This document shows positions 1 through 5,563 of a stretch of 5,563 nucleotides of DNA, one piece after another (position 1 is the first letter of the stretch; every line of letters starts with the position of its first letter). The translations under genes and the position numbers were made by a program. The stretch is taken from assembly GCA_002168015.1 (NCBI GenBank), contig NHCX01000119.1, positions 2,116 through 7,678 on the forward strand, in the 5' to 3' direction. The stretch is from Verrucomicrobia bacterium TMED44. GTDB lineage: Bacteria > Verrucomicrobiota > Verrucomicrobiia > Opitutales > Seribacteraceae. Below the pieces are notes generated by a model. It had not been told where the DNA came from, searched no databases, and saw nothing but the letters and a program-made list of their open reading frames with translations.

Positions 1-113
1 TACAACATTAATTCTTGATAAATATTTTATGTTTCGCTCACAAGTTCTATTTATACTATTCAAATGGTAAAAGGATAAATACGGGCAATGCAAATTGACC
101 AATTTCCTTTTCA

Positions 114-142
114 GTAACAAAAGAAAATGATTTGAATAGAAT
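114..142 (+). promoter_or_regulatory. Possible sigma70-type promoter of the serS-tilS-ftsH operon
   Basis: A -10-like hexamer TAGAAT (137-142, 5 of 6 to consensus) is preceded after exactly 17 nt by GTAACA (114-119, 4 of 6 to TTGACA). Transcription would begin about 7 nt after the -10 element, which is the A of the serS ATG at 149, so the mRNA would be leaderless. The -35 match is modest and the region is A+T-rich, so chance is possible. The geometry is the same as that of the stronger promoter at 4926-4954. A further TATACT at 52-57 has no acceptable -35 partner. Nothing else was recognised in 1-113. Confidence 0.4.
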
Positions 143-148
143 AACATT

Positions 149-1420
149 ATGATTGAAGTTTTAAAACTACGTGAAGATGCAGGTAAGCTACACTCCCTCA
201 TTTCTAGGAAAAAGTTTGAATGTGACTTAAATGGAATCCTAGAATTAGATGTAAAAAGAAGAAGTTCAATTGCCGAGGCTGAGAAGGCAAGAGCAGGACA
301 AAAAGCTACCAATAAGGATATGTCTCAACTCCCCAAGGGTTCCACAGAGTTTCTTGCGAAAGTTGCGGAGATGAAAGAATTAGCTCAAAAGGTCAAGGAA
401 CTCGAAACTGTTGCTAAAAAAGCTAATGACGATTTCAAGGCAGCATTTATGACTATTCCGAATATTCCGCACGAATCTGTGCCGGATGGAAGAGGGGAGG
501 AAGATAATCAAACTATTTCAACTTGGGGAGAGATCGAGCATAAATATCCCAATGCATTAGCCCATTACGACCTACCATGGTTTGATCGAATGATTGACTT
601 TCCCCGGGGCGTTAAAGTCGCCGGAGCAGGATTCCCTTTTTACCTTGGAGATATGTCGAAATTGGTTCGAGCCTTGATTAACTTTTTCCTAGAAGAAGCT
701 GAAGAAAACGGCTACCAAGAGGTTCATTCTCCCATTGTTGTAAATGCTGCAAGTGCTACGGCAACAGGGCAACTGCCTGACAAGGAAGGCCAAATGTACT
801 TAGATGAGAACGAAGACATTTATTTGATCCCAACTGCAGAAGTTCCAGTAACAAATTTTTTCCGAGATGAAATTTTAGAGGCATGGCAATTACCCGTAAA
901 AAGATGTGCCTACACCCCTTGCTTCCGCAGGGAAGCTGGCAGTTGGGGCAAGGATGTACGCGGGTTAAACCGCCTACACCAGTTCGACAAAGTGGAGCTC
1001 GTAAAATGGACGCACCCGAAAGATAGTTTTGAGGAGTTGGAGAAATTACGTATTGATGCCGAAGGGCTCCTGCAGAAACTTGGTTTGCCTTACCGTGTGC
1101 TTTTGATCTGCTCGGGTGATATAGGATTTCCTCATTCAAAACAATATGACCTAGAGGTATGGGCTGCTGGGCAGAAAAGATGGCTTGAGGTTTCGAGTTG
1201 CAGTAATTTCACTGACTTTCAGGCTCGAAGGGCCAATATCCGATTTCGTGGAGAAAGCGGAAAGCCAGAACCCGTTCACACATTAAACGGTTCTGCTCTT
1301 GCCATACCTCGAGTTTTAGCTGCCATTCTTGAAAATAACCTACAGGAGGATGGTACAGTATTAGTACCACAGTGCTTGAAAAAATGGTTTCCCAAAGAAA
1401 CCATCGGAGAAAAAAGTTGA
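149..1420 (+). CDS. serS: Seryl-tRNA synthetase (class II)
   Basis: Cytoplasmic enzyme that activates serine with ATP and charges tRNA-Ser (and tRNA-Sec where present). At 423 residues it has the usual length of bacterial SerRS. Residues about 28-100 are charged and heptad-like, matching the N-terminal antiparallel coiled coil that grips the tRNA long variable arm. The class II core follows: the serine-site TAEVPV (T229, E231); motif 2, FRREAGSWGKDVRGLN (from F259), continuing into HQFDKVELVKW; the SSCSNFTDFQARR segment from S349; and motif 3, NGSALAIPR (N380-R388), followed by AAILENN and EDGTVLVP. All expected catalytic blocks are present. The motif 2 version with RREAG and KDVRGLN differs from the E. 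coli-like RSEAG/RDTRGL and is typical, from memory, of Bacteroidota and Verrucomicrobiota. The ATG fits the family N-terminus (MIEVLKLREDAGKL). No Shine-Dalgarno sequence precedes it. It is the first gene of a plus-strand run, 10 nt ahead of tilS. Confidence 0.97.
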   Translation: MIEVLKLREDAGKLHSLISRKKFECDLNGILELDVKRRSSIAEAEKARAGQKATNKDMSQLPKGSTEFLAKVAEMKELAQKVKELETVAKKANDDFKAAFMTIPNIPHESVPDGRGEEDNQTISTWGEIEHKYPNALAHYDLPWFDRMIDFPRGVKVAGAGFPFYLGDMSKLVRALINFFLEEAEENGYQEVHSPIVVNAASATATGQLPDKEGQMYLDENEDIYLIPTAEVPVTNFFRDEILEAWQLPVKRCAYTPCFRREAGSWGKDVRGLNRLHQFDKVELVKWTHPKDSFEELEKLRIDAEGLLQKLGLPYRVLLICSGDIGFPHSKQYDLEVWAAGQKRWLEVSSCSNFTDFQARRANIRFRGESGKPEPVHTLNGSALAIPRVLAAILENNLQEDGTVLVPQCLKKWFPKETIGEKS

Positions 1421-1430
1421 CCTGAAAATT

Positions 1431-2864
1431 ATGACTTGGTCCTTTCCTGATAAAACCATTGGACTTAAGGAAGCTCTTTACTCACTTAAAGAAGATAAAT
1501 TAATAGAACCAAGAGCACTTGCTATCCTTGAATCTGCTGAGAAAGCAGGTGCTTCAATAGGAGTTGCGTGCTCAGGGGGAGGGGACTCCACCTTACTGGC
1601 TTTCTTGATAATAAACCTATTCCCCAATTTACTTCATCGAACTCACATTTGTCATTTTAATCATAATCTGCGGGGTATTGATTCGAAAAAAGATGAGACT
1701 TTCGTAGAGGAATTAGCTAAAAACTTAGGATTAAATTTTATTACAGGTATCTCGCGAGGAATCAACGCAAACGATGAAGCAAGTCTTCGCAACGAACGAA
1801 TGGATTTCTTTAAAAAAATTAGCCAAAAAAATGAATTTAACTATATCCTGTTAGGCCATCATGCAGATGATGTAGCCGAGACAATGTTGTGGAGATTAGC
1901 CCGCACGAGTACTTTGGATGGCATTGTATCACCACGACCAATAATCAAGCATCAAACTCTCATGTATGTAAGACCTTTGCTCAACTTGGGACGAGCAGAA
2001 ATACACAAGGTACTAACCAGCCATAAGATCCCTTGGAGAGAGGATCAAAGTAACCATAATAAAAGGTATTTAAGAAATCGTTTGCGATCTAAGGTGATTC
2101 CCCACTGGAAATCATGCCTTGACCAAGATTTACTCAAAGGAGTCTCGCAAAGTCGAACCCTCTTGGAGCAGGATTTAGATGCTATAAATCATTACACGGC
2201 CTTAGCTTTCACAGCATGTGCACACGGTAAAAACCTTAAGGTTGAAAAATTCAATTCATTTCCCATGGCAATTCGTAGAAGGGTTCTTCGCCTATGGCTA
2301 AGTAAAAAGAATAAACAGAATTTCTCCTTCAATGGAAGGGAAAGCCATATAATTCAACAAATTGAAGAATTGACCTTGTCAGATTCAGATATTTCAGGCG
2401 GGGTACGATTAGAAATTAATGACAACCTTCTTATCCAAAAAGAAATATCTAAAAGAGAGACTTCATTTGGCTTAGTTTGCTTACCCTTTGATCAGAATAT
2501 TTTTCTACCAAACGGTAAAAAAATATCTGCAAAAAAGTGTTCATTGAGTAAGGAAAAGAAGGCTATGATTTTACGAAAACAGGTAAAGCAAGCAAGGGAA
2601 GCTTATTTGAGCATTCAAGAGGACGAATTCTTTTGGTTAAGACATCGAGAAATGGGTGATCGTTTTCATCCACTTGGTTCTGATGGGAGCAAGAAGGTCG
2701 GCAAATTAATGACCAATGCCAAGTGGACTACAGATAAAAAGAATCAGACTCCTGTGATTACAAATAGTGATCAAGAAATTATTTGGATTCCAGGCTTTCC
2801 ACCGAGTGAGTTTTTAAAAATCACAGACAGTTCGAGGAGGGTAATCCATTTGACTTATGACTAA
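1431..2864 (+). CDS. tilS: tRNA(Ile)-lysidine synthetase
   Basis: TilS uses ATP and lysine to convert C34 of the CAU-anticodon tRNA-Ile to lysidine, so that it reads AUA and is charged with Ile instead of Met; it is essential in most bacteria. The N-terminal PP-loop ATPase has SGGGDS at S48-S53 (family SGGxDS; glycine at x is less common than L, V or P). HHADDVAET (143-151) and EDQSN (204-208) followed by RNRLR (215-219) are further family signatures. A linker region follows, then the C-terminal TilS domain, with the typical GDRFHPLG at 409-416 and KKVGKL soon after. At 477 residues it is a full-length, two-domain form. The ATG lies 10 nt after serS, without a Shine-Dalgarno sequence or visible promoter, so translation probably depends on cotranscription or coupling with serS. 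ftsH follows after 20 nt. Adjacency to ftsH is a common bacterial arrangement; the hpt gene found between them in Bacillus is absent. Confidence 0.95.
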   Translation: MTWSFPDKTIGLKEALYSLKEDKLIEPRALAILESAEKAGASIGVACSGGGDSTLLAFLIINLFPNLLHRTHICHFNHNLRGIDSKKDETFVEELAKNLGLNFITGISRGINANDEASLRNERMDFFKKISQKNEFNYILLGHHADDVAETMLWRLARTSTLDGIVSPRPIIKHQTLMYVRPLLNLGRAEIHKVLTSHKIPWREDQSNHNKRYLRNRLRSKVIPHWKSCLDQDLLKGVSQSRTLLEQDLDAINHYTALAFTACAHGKNLKVEKFNSFPMAIRRRVLRLWLSKKNKQNFSFNGRESHIIQQIEELTLSDSDISGGVRLEINDNLLIQKEISKRETSFGLVCLPFDQNIFLPNGKKISAKKCSLSKEKKAMILRKQVKQAREAYLSIQEDEFFWLRHREMGDRFHPLGSDGSKKVGKLMTNAKWTTDKKNQTPVITNSDQEIIWIPGFPPSEFLKITDSSRRVIHLTYD

Positions 2865-2884
2865 CTGCCAACAGAATAGATGGC

Positions 2885-4909
2885 GTGACTAACGAAGATA
2901 ACAAAGATTCACAAAATCAGCCCAAGGGCTTCAATCCTAAAGTTTTACTAATTTGGCTGGCAATCCTTGCTGCCATCATCGGATTAGTTATGGCACAGTC
3001 AGGAGAAATTTCCACCGCAAACAGGGCTTTATCTTCTGTTGATGATTTGATATCCGCTGCCCAGGAAGACCGTATTGAAAAAGCTATCATCCAAAGCGAT
3101 CCCAAAGGAGGAGAGGAGTGGTACGCCGTTAATGGAAAGGTCCTCAATCCTGCTTTCGAAGTGGATGAAAAACAGTACAAATCTTTGCCTTTTCTCGTCA
3201 AAGGAAGAATAACAGAATCTGAATATAAACAATTGAGATCTCTACTTGGTGGTCGTTTGACCGAAAAACCTTCCAGTACAATTTGGACAGATTTACTTTT
3301 CAGCCTGTTACCCTTCCTTCTCATAATCGGTCTCCTTTACTTTCTATTTGTTAGGCAATTACGAATGGCAGGTAAAGGGGCATTGAATTTTGGTAAAAGT
3401 AAAGCCAAGATGCTCACCCGAGAAAACGAGAAAATTGTTTTCGATGATGTCGCAGGTTGCGATGAGGCAAAAGAAGAAGTTTCAGAAATTGTTGATTTTT
3501 TAAAGGATCCAAAACGGTTTCGTAAAATTGGTGGCACAATCCCCAAAGGAGTTTTGATGGTGGGTCCTCCAGGCACCGGTAAGACCCTGCTCGCTAAAGC
3601 TGTTGCAGGTGAAGCAGATGTTCCCTTTTTCAGTATCAGCGGTTCTGACTTCGTTGAGATGTTTGTGGGAGTAGGTGCGGCACGAGTACGCGACATGTTC
3701 GAACAAGGTAGAAAGAGTGCACCCTGTTTAATATTCATTGACGAAATCGATGCCGTAGGTCGCCAGCGTGGCGCAGGACTTGGTGGTGGTAATGATGAAA
3801 GAGAACAGACCCTTAACTCTTTGCTCGTTGAAATGGATGGGTTTGACGGTCACGAAGGAGTTATAATCATTGCAGCAACCAACCGACCGGATGTACTTGA
3901 TAATGCTCTGCTTAGACCCGGCCGTTTTGACAGACAGGTTGTTATTGATCTCCCTGATCTTGAAGGCAGGGAGGCTATCCTTAAAGTACATGCCAAAAAG
4001 ATTAAATTGTCTGAAGATGTAGAACTTATCTCTTTAGCCCGTGCTACCGCTGGGTTCTCAGGTGCTGACCTTGCTAATCTTCTTAATGAGGGTGCTTTAA
4101 TTGCTGCCCGCAGAAGAAAAAAAGTAGTTGAAAGAATCGATTTGGATGACGCTCGCGAAAAAATCACTTTTGGTAGGGAACGGCGTCGGGTCATGGACGA
4201 TGAAGACCGTAAAATAATCGCTTATCATGAAGCAGGTCATGCCATAGTACAGGCAGAGATTGACGATGGTTTACTGCCAATACACAAAGTTACTATCATT
4301 CCTCGTGGGCAGAGTTTGGGAAGCACTATGTTCACTCCCAAAAAAGACATCCTTAATCATAGCAAACGCCGAGTAATTAATCAGATTTGTTGTGCAATGG
4401 GTGGAAGGGCTGCAGAAGAGATTGAAATCGGTGATATTACCAGCGGTGCAGCTGGCGACATCCGCATGGCCACCAATATTGCACGCAGTATGGTATGTGA
4501 CTGGGGAATGAGTGATCTTGGAATGATCTCTTTTGGAGATAAACAAGACCAAGTTTTTCTTGGAAAAGAACTAAGCCGAGCCCAAAATTACAGCGAAGAA
4601 ACGGCACAGAAAATTGATATCGCAATCAAATCTATTATCGATGATCAATATTCTAGAGCGAAGAAAATTCTTGAAGACAAAATCGACGCACTCCATGCCT
4701 CGGCTCAAGCTTTACTCGAGCACGAAACGATTGAAGGTAAACATGTACATGAGATTTTAGAACATGGTAAAATAATCTCTCCGATTATTAATTCTAAAGA
4801 AGTGGAAAAGGGAGATTCACAAAAAGATATCCCAGAAGAGTCTAATAAAAAAGAATCTAAGGAAAAAGATCTGGATCCTGGAGTTGAGCCTGCGGGAGCA
4901 CCAGCATAG
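2885..4909 (+). CDS. ftsH: ATP-dependent zinc metalloprotease FtsH (GTG start)
   Basis: Inner-membrane hexameric AAA+ protease that extracts and degrades misfolded membrane proteins and selected cytosolic regulators. Domains in order: short hydrophilic N-terminus; membrane helix 1 (about 20-36); periplasmic domain (about 38-132); membrane helix 2 (about 137-156); AAA+ module beginning FDDVAG at 186. Walker A is GPPGTGKT (227-234), the pore loop FVG is 260-262, Walker B ends in D286-E287, N333 is sensor 1, and RPGRFDR (344-350) carries the two arginine fingers. The zinc site is HEAGH (448-452), with D525 the probable third ligand. All catalytic residues are intact. Residues from about 638 form a Lys/Glu/Asp-rich, probably disordered tail. 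The start is GTG: no ATG is in frame before M36, inside helix 1, and an in-frame stop lies at 2858-2860. No Shine-Dalgarno sequence is seen. It is the last gene of the serS-tilS-ftsH run, and no terminator is visible after it. Confidence 0.97.
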   Translation: MTNEDNKDSQNQPKGFNPKVLLIWLAILAAIIGLVMAQSGEISTANRALSSVDDLISAAQEDRIEKAIIQSDPKGGEEWYAVNGKVLNPAFEVDEKQYKSLPFLVKGRITESEYKQLRSLLGGRLTEKPSSTIWTDLLFSLLPFLLIIGLLYFLFVRQLRMAGKGALNFGKSKAKMLTRENEKIVFDDVAGCDEAKEEVSEIVDFLKDPKRFRKIGGTIPKGVLMVGPPGTGKTLLAKAVAGEADVPFFSISGSDFVEMFVGVGAARVRDMFEQGRKSAPCLIFIDEIDAVGRQRGAGLGGGNDEREQTLNSLLVEMDGFDGHEGVIIIAATNRPDVLDNALLRPGRFDRQVVIDLPDLEGREAILKVHAKKIKLSEDVELISLARATAGFSGADLANLLNEGALIAARRRKKVVERIDLDDAREKITFGRERRRVMDDEDRKIIAYHEAGHAIVQAEIDDGLLPIHKVTIIPRGQSLGSTMFTPKKDILNHSKRRVINQICCAMGGRAAEEIEIGDITSGAAGDIRMATNIARSMVCDWGMSDLGMISFGDKQDQVFLGKELSRAQNYSEETAQKIDIAIKSIIDDQYSRAKKILEDKIDALHASAQALLEHETIEGKHVHEILEHGKIISPIINSKEVEKGDSQKDIPEESNKKESKEKDLDPGVEPAGAPA

Positions 4910-4925
4910 CTTTCTTACAAACTTC

Positions 4926-4954
4926 TTGTCATTTCACCATCGTAACTGTATAAG
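4926..4954 (+). promoter_or_regulatory. Near-consensus sigma70-type promoter for the small basic protein gene
   Basis: TTGTCA (4926-4931, 5 of 6 to TTGACA) and TATAAG (4949-4954, 5 of 6 to TATAAT) are separated by exactly 17 nt (4932-4948), the optimal spacing. It occupies most of the 51-nt gap between ftsH and the next gene. The expected start of transcription, about 7 nt beyond the -10, is the A of the ATG at 4961, leaving no 5' leader. The promoter would let the small gene be expressed strongly and independently of the upstream operon. Both boxes and the spacing are read directly from the sequence; promoter activity and the leaderless start are inferred. Confidence 0.68.
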
Positions 4955-4960
4955 ACATTT

Positions 4961-5116
4961 ATGAGCAGGCATCCTAGTTTCAAACCCCCAGGCGGGCTTA
5001 CAAAAAAAAGAAATGTCCTTAAACGTTTCGAACGCGTTGAATTATTGCGTAAACGTGGGCAGTGGAAAGAAGGAGATAGGGTTGTATCTCTAATTAAAAC
5101 AAAACCCGAGGATTGA
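4961..5116 (+). CDS. PVC-type small basic protein, function unknown
   Basis: A 51-residue protein with 15 Lys/Arg against 6 Asp/Glu, hence strongly cationic. It begins MSRHPSF, has a Pro/Gly-rich turn (residues 9-12), a basic probably helical core RNVLKRFERVELLRKRG (17-33), then WKEGDRV (35-41) and the tail KTKPED (46-51). The opening, core and tail match, from memory, a family called simply 'small basic protein', conserved in Verrucomicrobia, Chlamydiae and Planctomycetes (I believe TIGR04137). No biochemical role is known to me. Charge and size resemble small ribosomal or nucleic-acid-binding proteins, but that is inference. There is no Shine-Dalgarno sequence; a strong promoter ends 6 nt before the ATG, suggesting a leaderless mRNA. 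The gene ends one nucleotide from the stop of convergent cutA, and its own last codons carry the likely cutA terminator. The family match supports the reading frame despite its size. Confidence 0.88.
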   Translation: MSRHPSFKPPGGLTKKRNVLKRFERVELLRKRGQWKEGDRVVSLIKTKPED

Positions 5117-5128
5117 TTCACCCCTCAG
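5096..5128 (-). terminator. Likely intrinsic terminator of cutA, overlapping both convergent stop codons
   Basis: Read on the minus strand, CTGAGG (5128-5123) can pair with CCTCGG (5111-5106), giving 6 base pairs including one G-U wobble and an 11-nt loop. After a single G comes TTTTGTTTT (5104-5096), a good U-tract. The cutA stop codon (5120-5118) lies inside the loop. On the plus strand the wobble becomes a C-A mismatch and no U-tract follows, so the element acts in the cutA direction only. The stem is short, so strength is uncertain. The left arm and U-tract lie within the last codons of the small basic protein gene. Confidence 0.5.
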
Positions 5129-5432
5129 CATTTACCCATTTGCCATAACTTTCATTAGTATCGGCATCCCAATATATCCACTGGGGCGAATCGTACTCAT
5201 GACTCTTCATCACCTCTTCTCTTACTACCCTTTCATTTGACCCGGAAAACTTTAATACCAACCGCCACTCTTGGTCTTCGAGTATTTTACTTTCCCATTG
5301 ATAAAAGGAACGAATTGGCCCAGAAACTTGTGCACATGCGACCAATTTCTTTTGAATTAAGTTACGAGAACATGCAACCGCACTATCTTCATTTGAAAAT
5401 GTAGTGATTGCTATGTTGATTTTCTGCTCCAT
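5118..5432 (-). CDS. cutA: CutA1-family divalent-cation tolerance protein
   Basis: A 104-residue, full-length member of the CutA1 family: small ferredoxin-like proteins that form very stable trimers, related in fold to PII signalling proteins and linked in E. coli to copper and other divalent metal tolerance. Family landmarks occur in order: TTF near the N-terminus (10-12, usually TTxP), LVAC (30-33, usually LAAC; C33 matches a reported copper ligand of the E. coli protein), IRSFYQW (40-46), E55, K61, HEYDSPQWI (78-86, usually HPYExPEI) and Y96/W99 near the end. No signal peptide is seen. The first Pro of TTxP is replaced by Ser13, and the usual Glu after P83 is Gln. The ATG at 5432 places TTF at the normal distance from the N-terminus; no clear Shine-Dalgarno sequence precedes it. 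The gene is convergent with the small basic protein gene. The physiological role in this organism cannot be inferred from its neighbours. Confidence 0.9.
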   Translation of the reverse strand: MEQKINIAITTFSNEDSAVACSRNLIQKKLVACAQVSGPIRSFYQWESKILEDQEWRLVLKFSGSNERVVREEVMKSHEYDSPQWIYWDADTNESYGKWVNAEG

Positions 5433-5471
5433 TACTCATTTGTTACGCTGCCATCATAATACAAATTGTCC

Positions 5472-5500
5472 ATTTAAAATTCTTAGCCCATATTTAACAA
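5472..5500 (-). promoter_or_regulatory. Weak candidate promoter for cutA
   Basis: On the minus strand TTGTTA (5500-5495, 4 of 6) is followed after 17 nt by TTAAAT (5477-5472, 4 of 6), which would give a leader of roughly 30 nt before the ATG at 5432. An alternative -10, TATTAT, closer to the gene (5 of 6) has no acceptable -35 at normal spacing. The region is A+T-rich, so either may be chance. Confidence 0.22.
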
Positions 5501-5526
5501 ATTAACCCTCATACATATCTATCATA

Positions 5527-5563
5527 GTGAGAGACGAATACCTAAAAGAAGCCCAATCAATCG
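5527..5563 (+). CDS. Possible 5' end of a truncated gene, perhaps RNA polymerase omega subunit
   Basis: A GTG at 5527 opens a frame that continues to the window edge for 12 codons (VRDEYLKEAQSI). The frame is closed upstream by TAA at 5503-5505, and GTG is the first usual start in it. The acidic, helical opening resembles, from memory, the N-terminus of omega subunits (rpoZ) in Verrucomicrobiota, but 12 residues cannot settle this and the symbol is left blank. A TTAACA box (5494-5499, 5 of 6 to a -35 element) lies 33 nt upstream, with only a poor -10 (TATCTA, 5516-5521). Two minus-strand frames are also open at this edge, so the true gene could run the other way. Confidence 0.3.
   Translation, partial: MRDEYLKEAQSI

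Noticed and set aside
18..30. Perfect A+T-only inverted repeat ATAAA-TAT-TTTAT
   Set aside because: Very short and made only of A and T in an A+T-rich region; too weak for a terminator and easily expected by chance.
2..70. Open plus-strand frame from the left edge ending in TAA at 68-70, as the tail of an upstream gene
   Set aside because: The translated tail is short, hydrophobic and unrecognisable, and base composition is that of A+T-rich spacer DNA; no support.
88..117. A 9-codon reading frame (MQIDQFPFQ) upstream of serS, as a possible regulatory leader peptide
   Set aside because: It contains no serine codons, no ribosome-binding site and no attenuator-like hairpins follow it. It also overlaps the proposed -35 box, so it would not be transcribed from the nearest promoter.
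756..1139. A 127-codon minus-strand reading frame inside serS
   Set aside because: It is fully antisense to highly conserved SerRS core codons and its translation resembles no family; a shadow of the real gene.
2850..2878. TTGACT exactly 35 nt before the ftsH GTG, as a possible leaderless promoter like those of serS and the small basic protein
   Set aside because: The -35 box is 5 of 6, but the hexamer at 17 nt spacing is AGAATA, which matches the -10 consensus at only one position; other spacings reach at most 3 of 6.
3337..4194. Several minus-strand reading frames of 68-133 codons inside ftsH
   Set aside because: They lie antisense to the AAA+ module; their low-complexity Ser/Arg/Pro content is what reverse reading of ordinary coding sequence produces.
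5257..5275. ACCAA...TTGGT hairpin inside cutA as a plus-strand terminator for the small basic protein gene
   Set aside because: Five base pairs with a 9-nt loop and no adjacent U-tract; it is also inside coding sequence.

Overview
The window is a compact, A+T-rich stretch of housekeeping genes from a bacterium, most likely of the PVC superphylum and probably Verrucomicrobiota. The main marker is a 51-codon gene at 4961-5116. Its product (starts MSRHPSF, centre RNVLKRFERVELLRKRG, ends KTKPED) matches, from memory, the 'small basic protein' family of Verrucomicrobia, Chlamydiae and Planctomycetes. The SerRS motif 2 variant (FRREAGSWGKDVRGLN) fits a PVC/Bacteroidota-type lineage. No mobile element, CRISPR array, RNA gene or phage gene was seen, and no gene-free stretch reaches 300 bases.

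Layout: 1-148 is A+T-rich leader DNA with a possible promoter abutting serS. 149-4909 is a tight plus-strand run, serS (seryl-tRNA synthetase), tilS (tRNA-Ile lysidine synthetase) and ftsH (membrane AAA+ metalloprotease), with gaps of 10 and 20 nt, read as one operon. 4910-4960 carries a near-consensus promoter, followed immediately by the small basic protein gene. cutA lies on the minus strand at 5118-5432, convergent with it; the two stop codons are separated by one nucleotide and a likely cutA terminator hairpin spans both. 5433-5526 is a short intergenic region between divergent starts. A plus-strand reading frame opens at 5527 and runs off the window; it may be the start of rpoZ, but only 12 codons are visible.

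How the genes fit together: serS and tilS both supply accurate decoding (Ser-tRNA; the AUA-reading tRNA-Ile). FtsH handles membrane protein quality control, and tilS-ftsH adjacency is common in bacteria. The small basic protein has no known function. CutA is a small trimeric protein historically tied to divalent metal tolerance.

The most interesting signals are in expression rather than gene content. No start codon in the window has a convincing Shine-Dalgarno sequence. Two genes (the small basic protein strongly, serS more weakly) have -10 elements exactly 7 nt upstream of the start codon, which predicts leaderless mRNAs. I found no evidence of a new multi-gene system.
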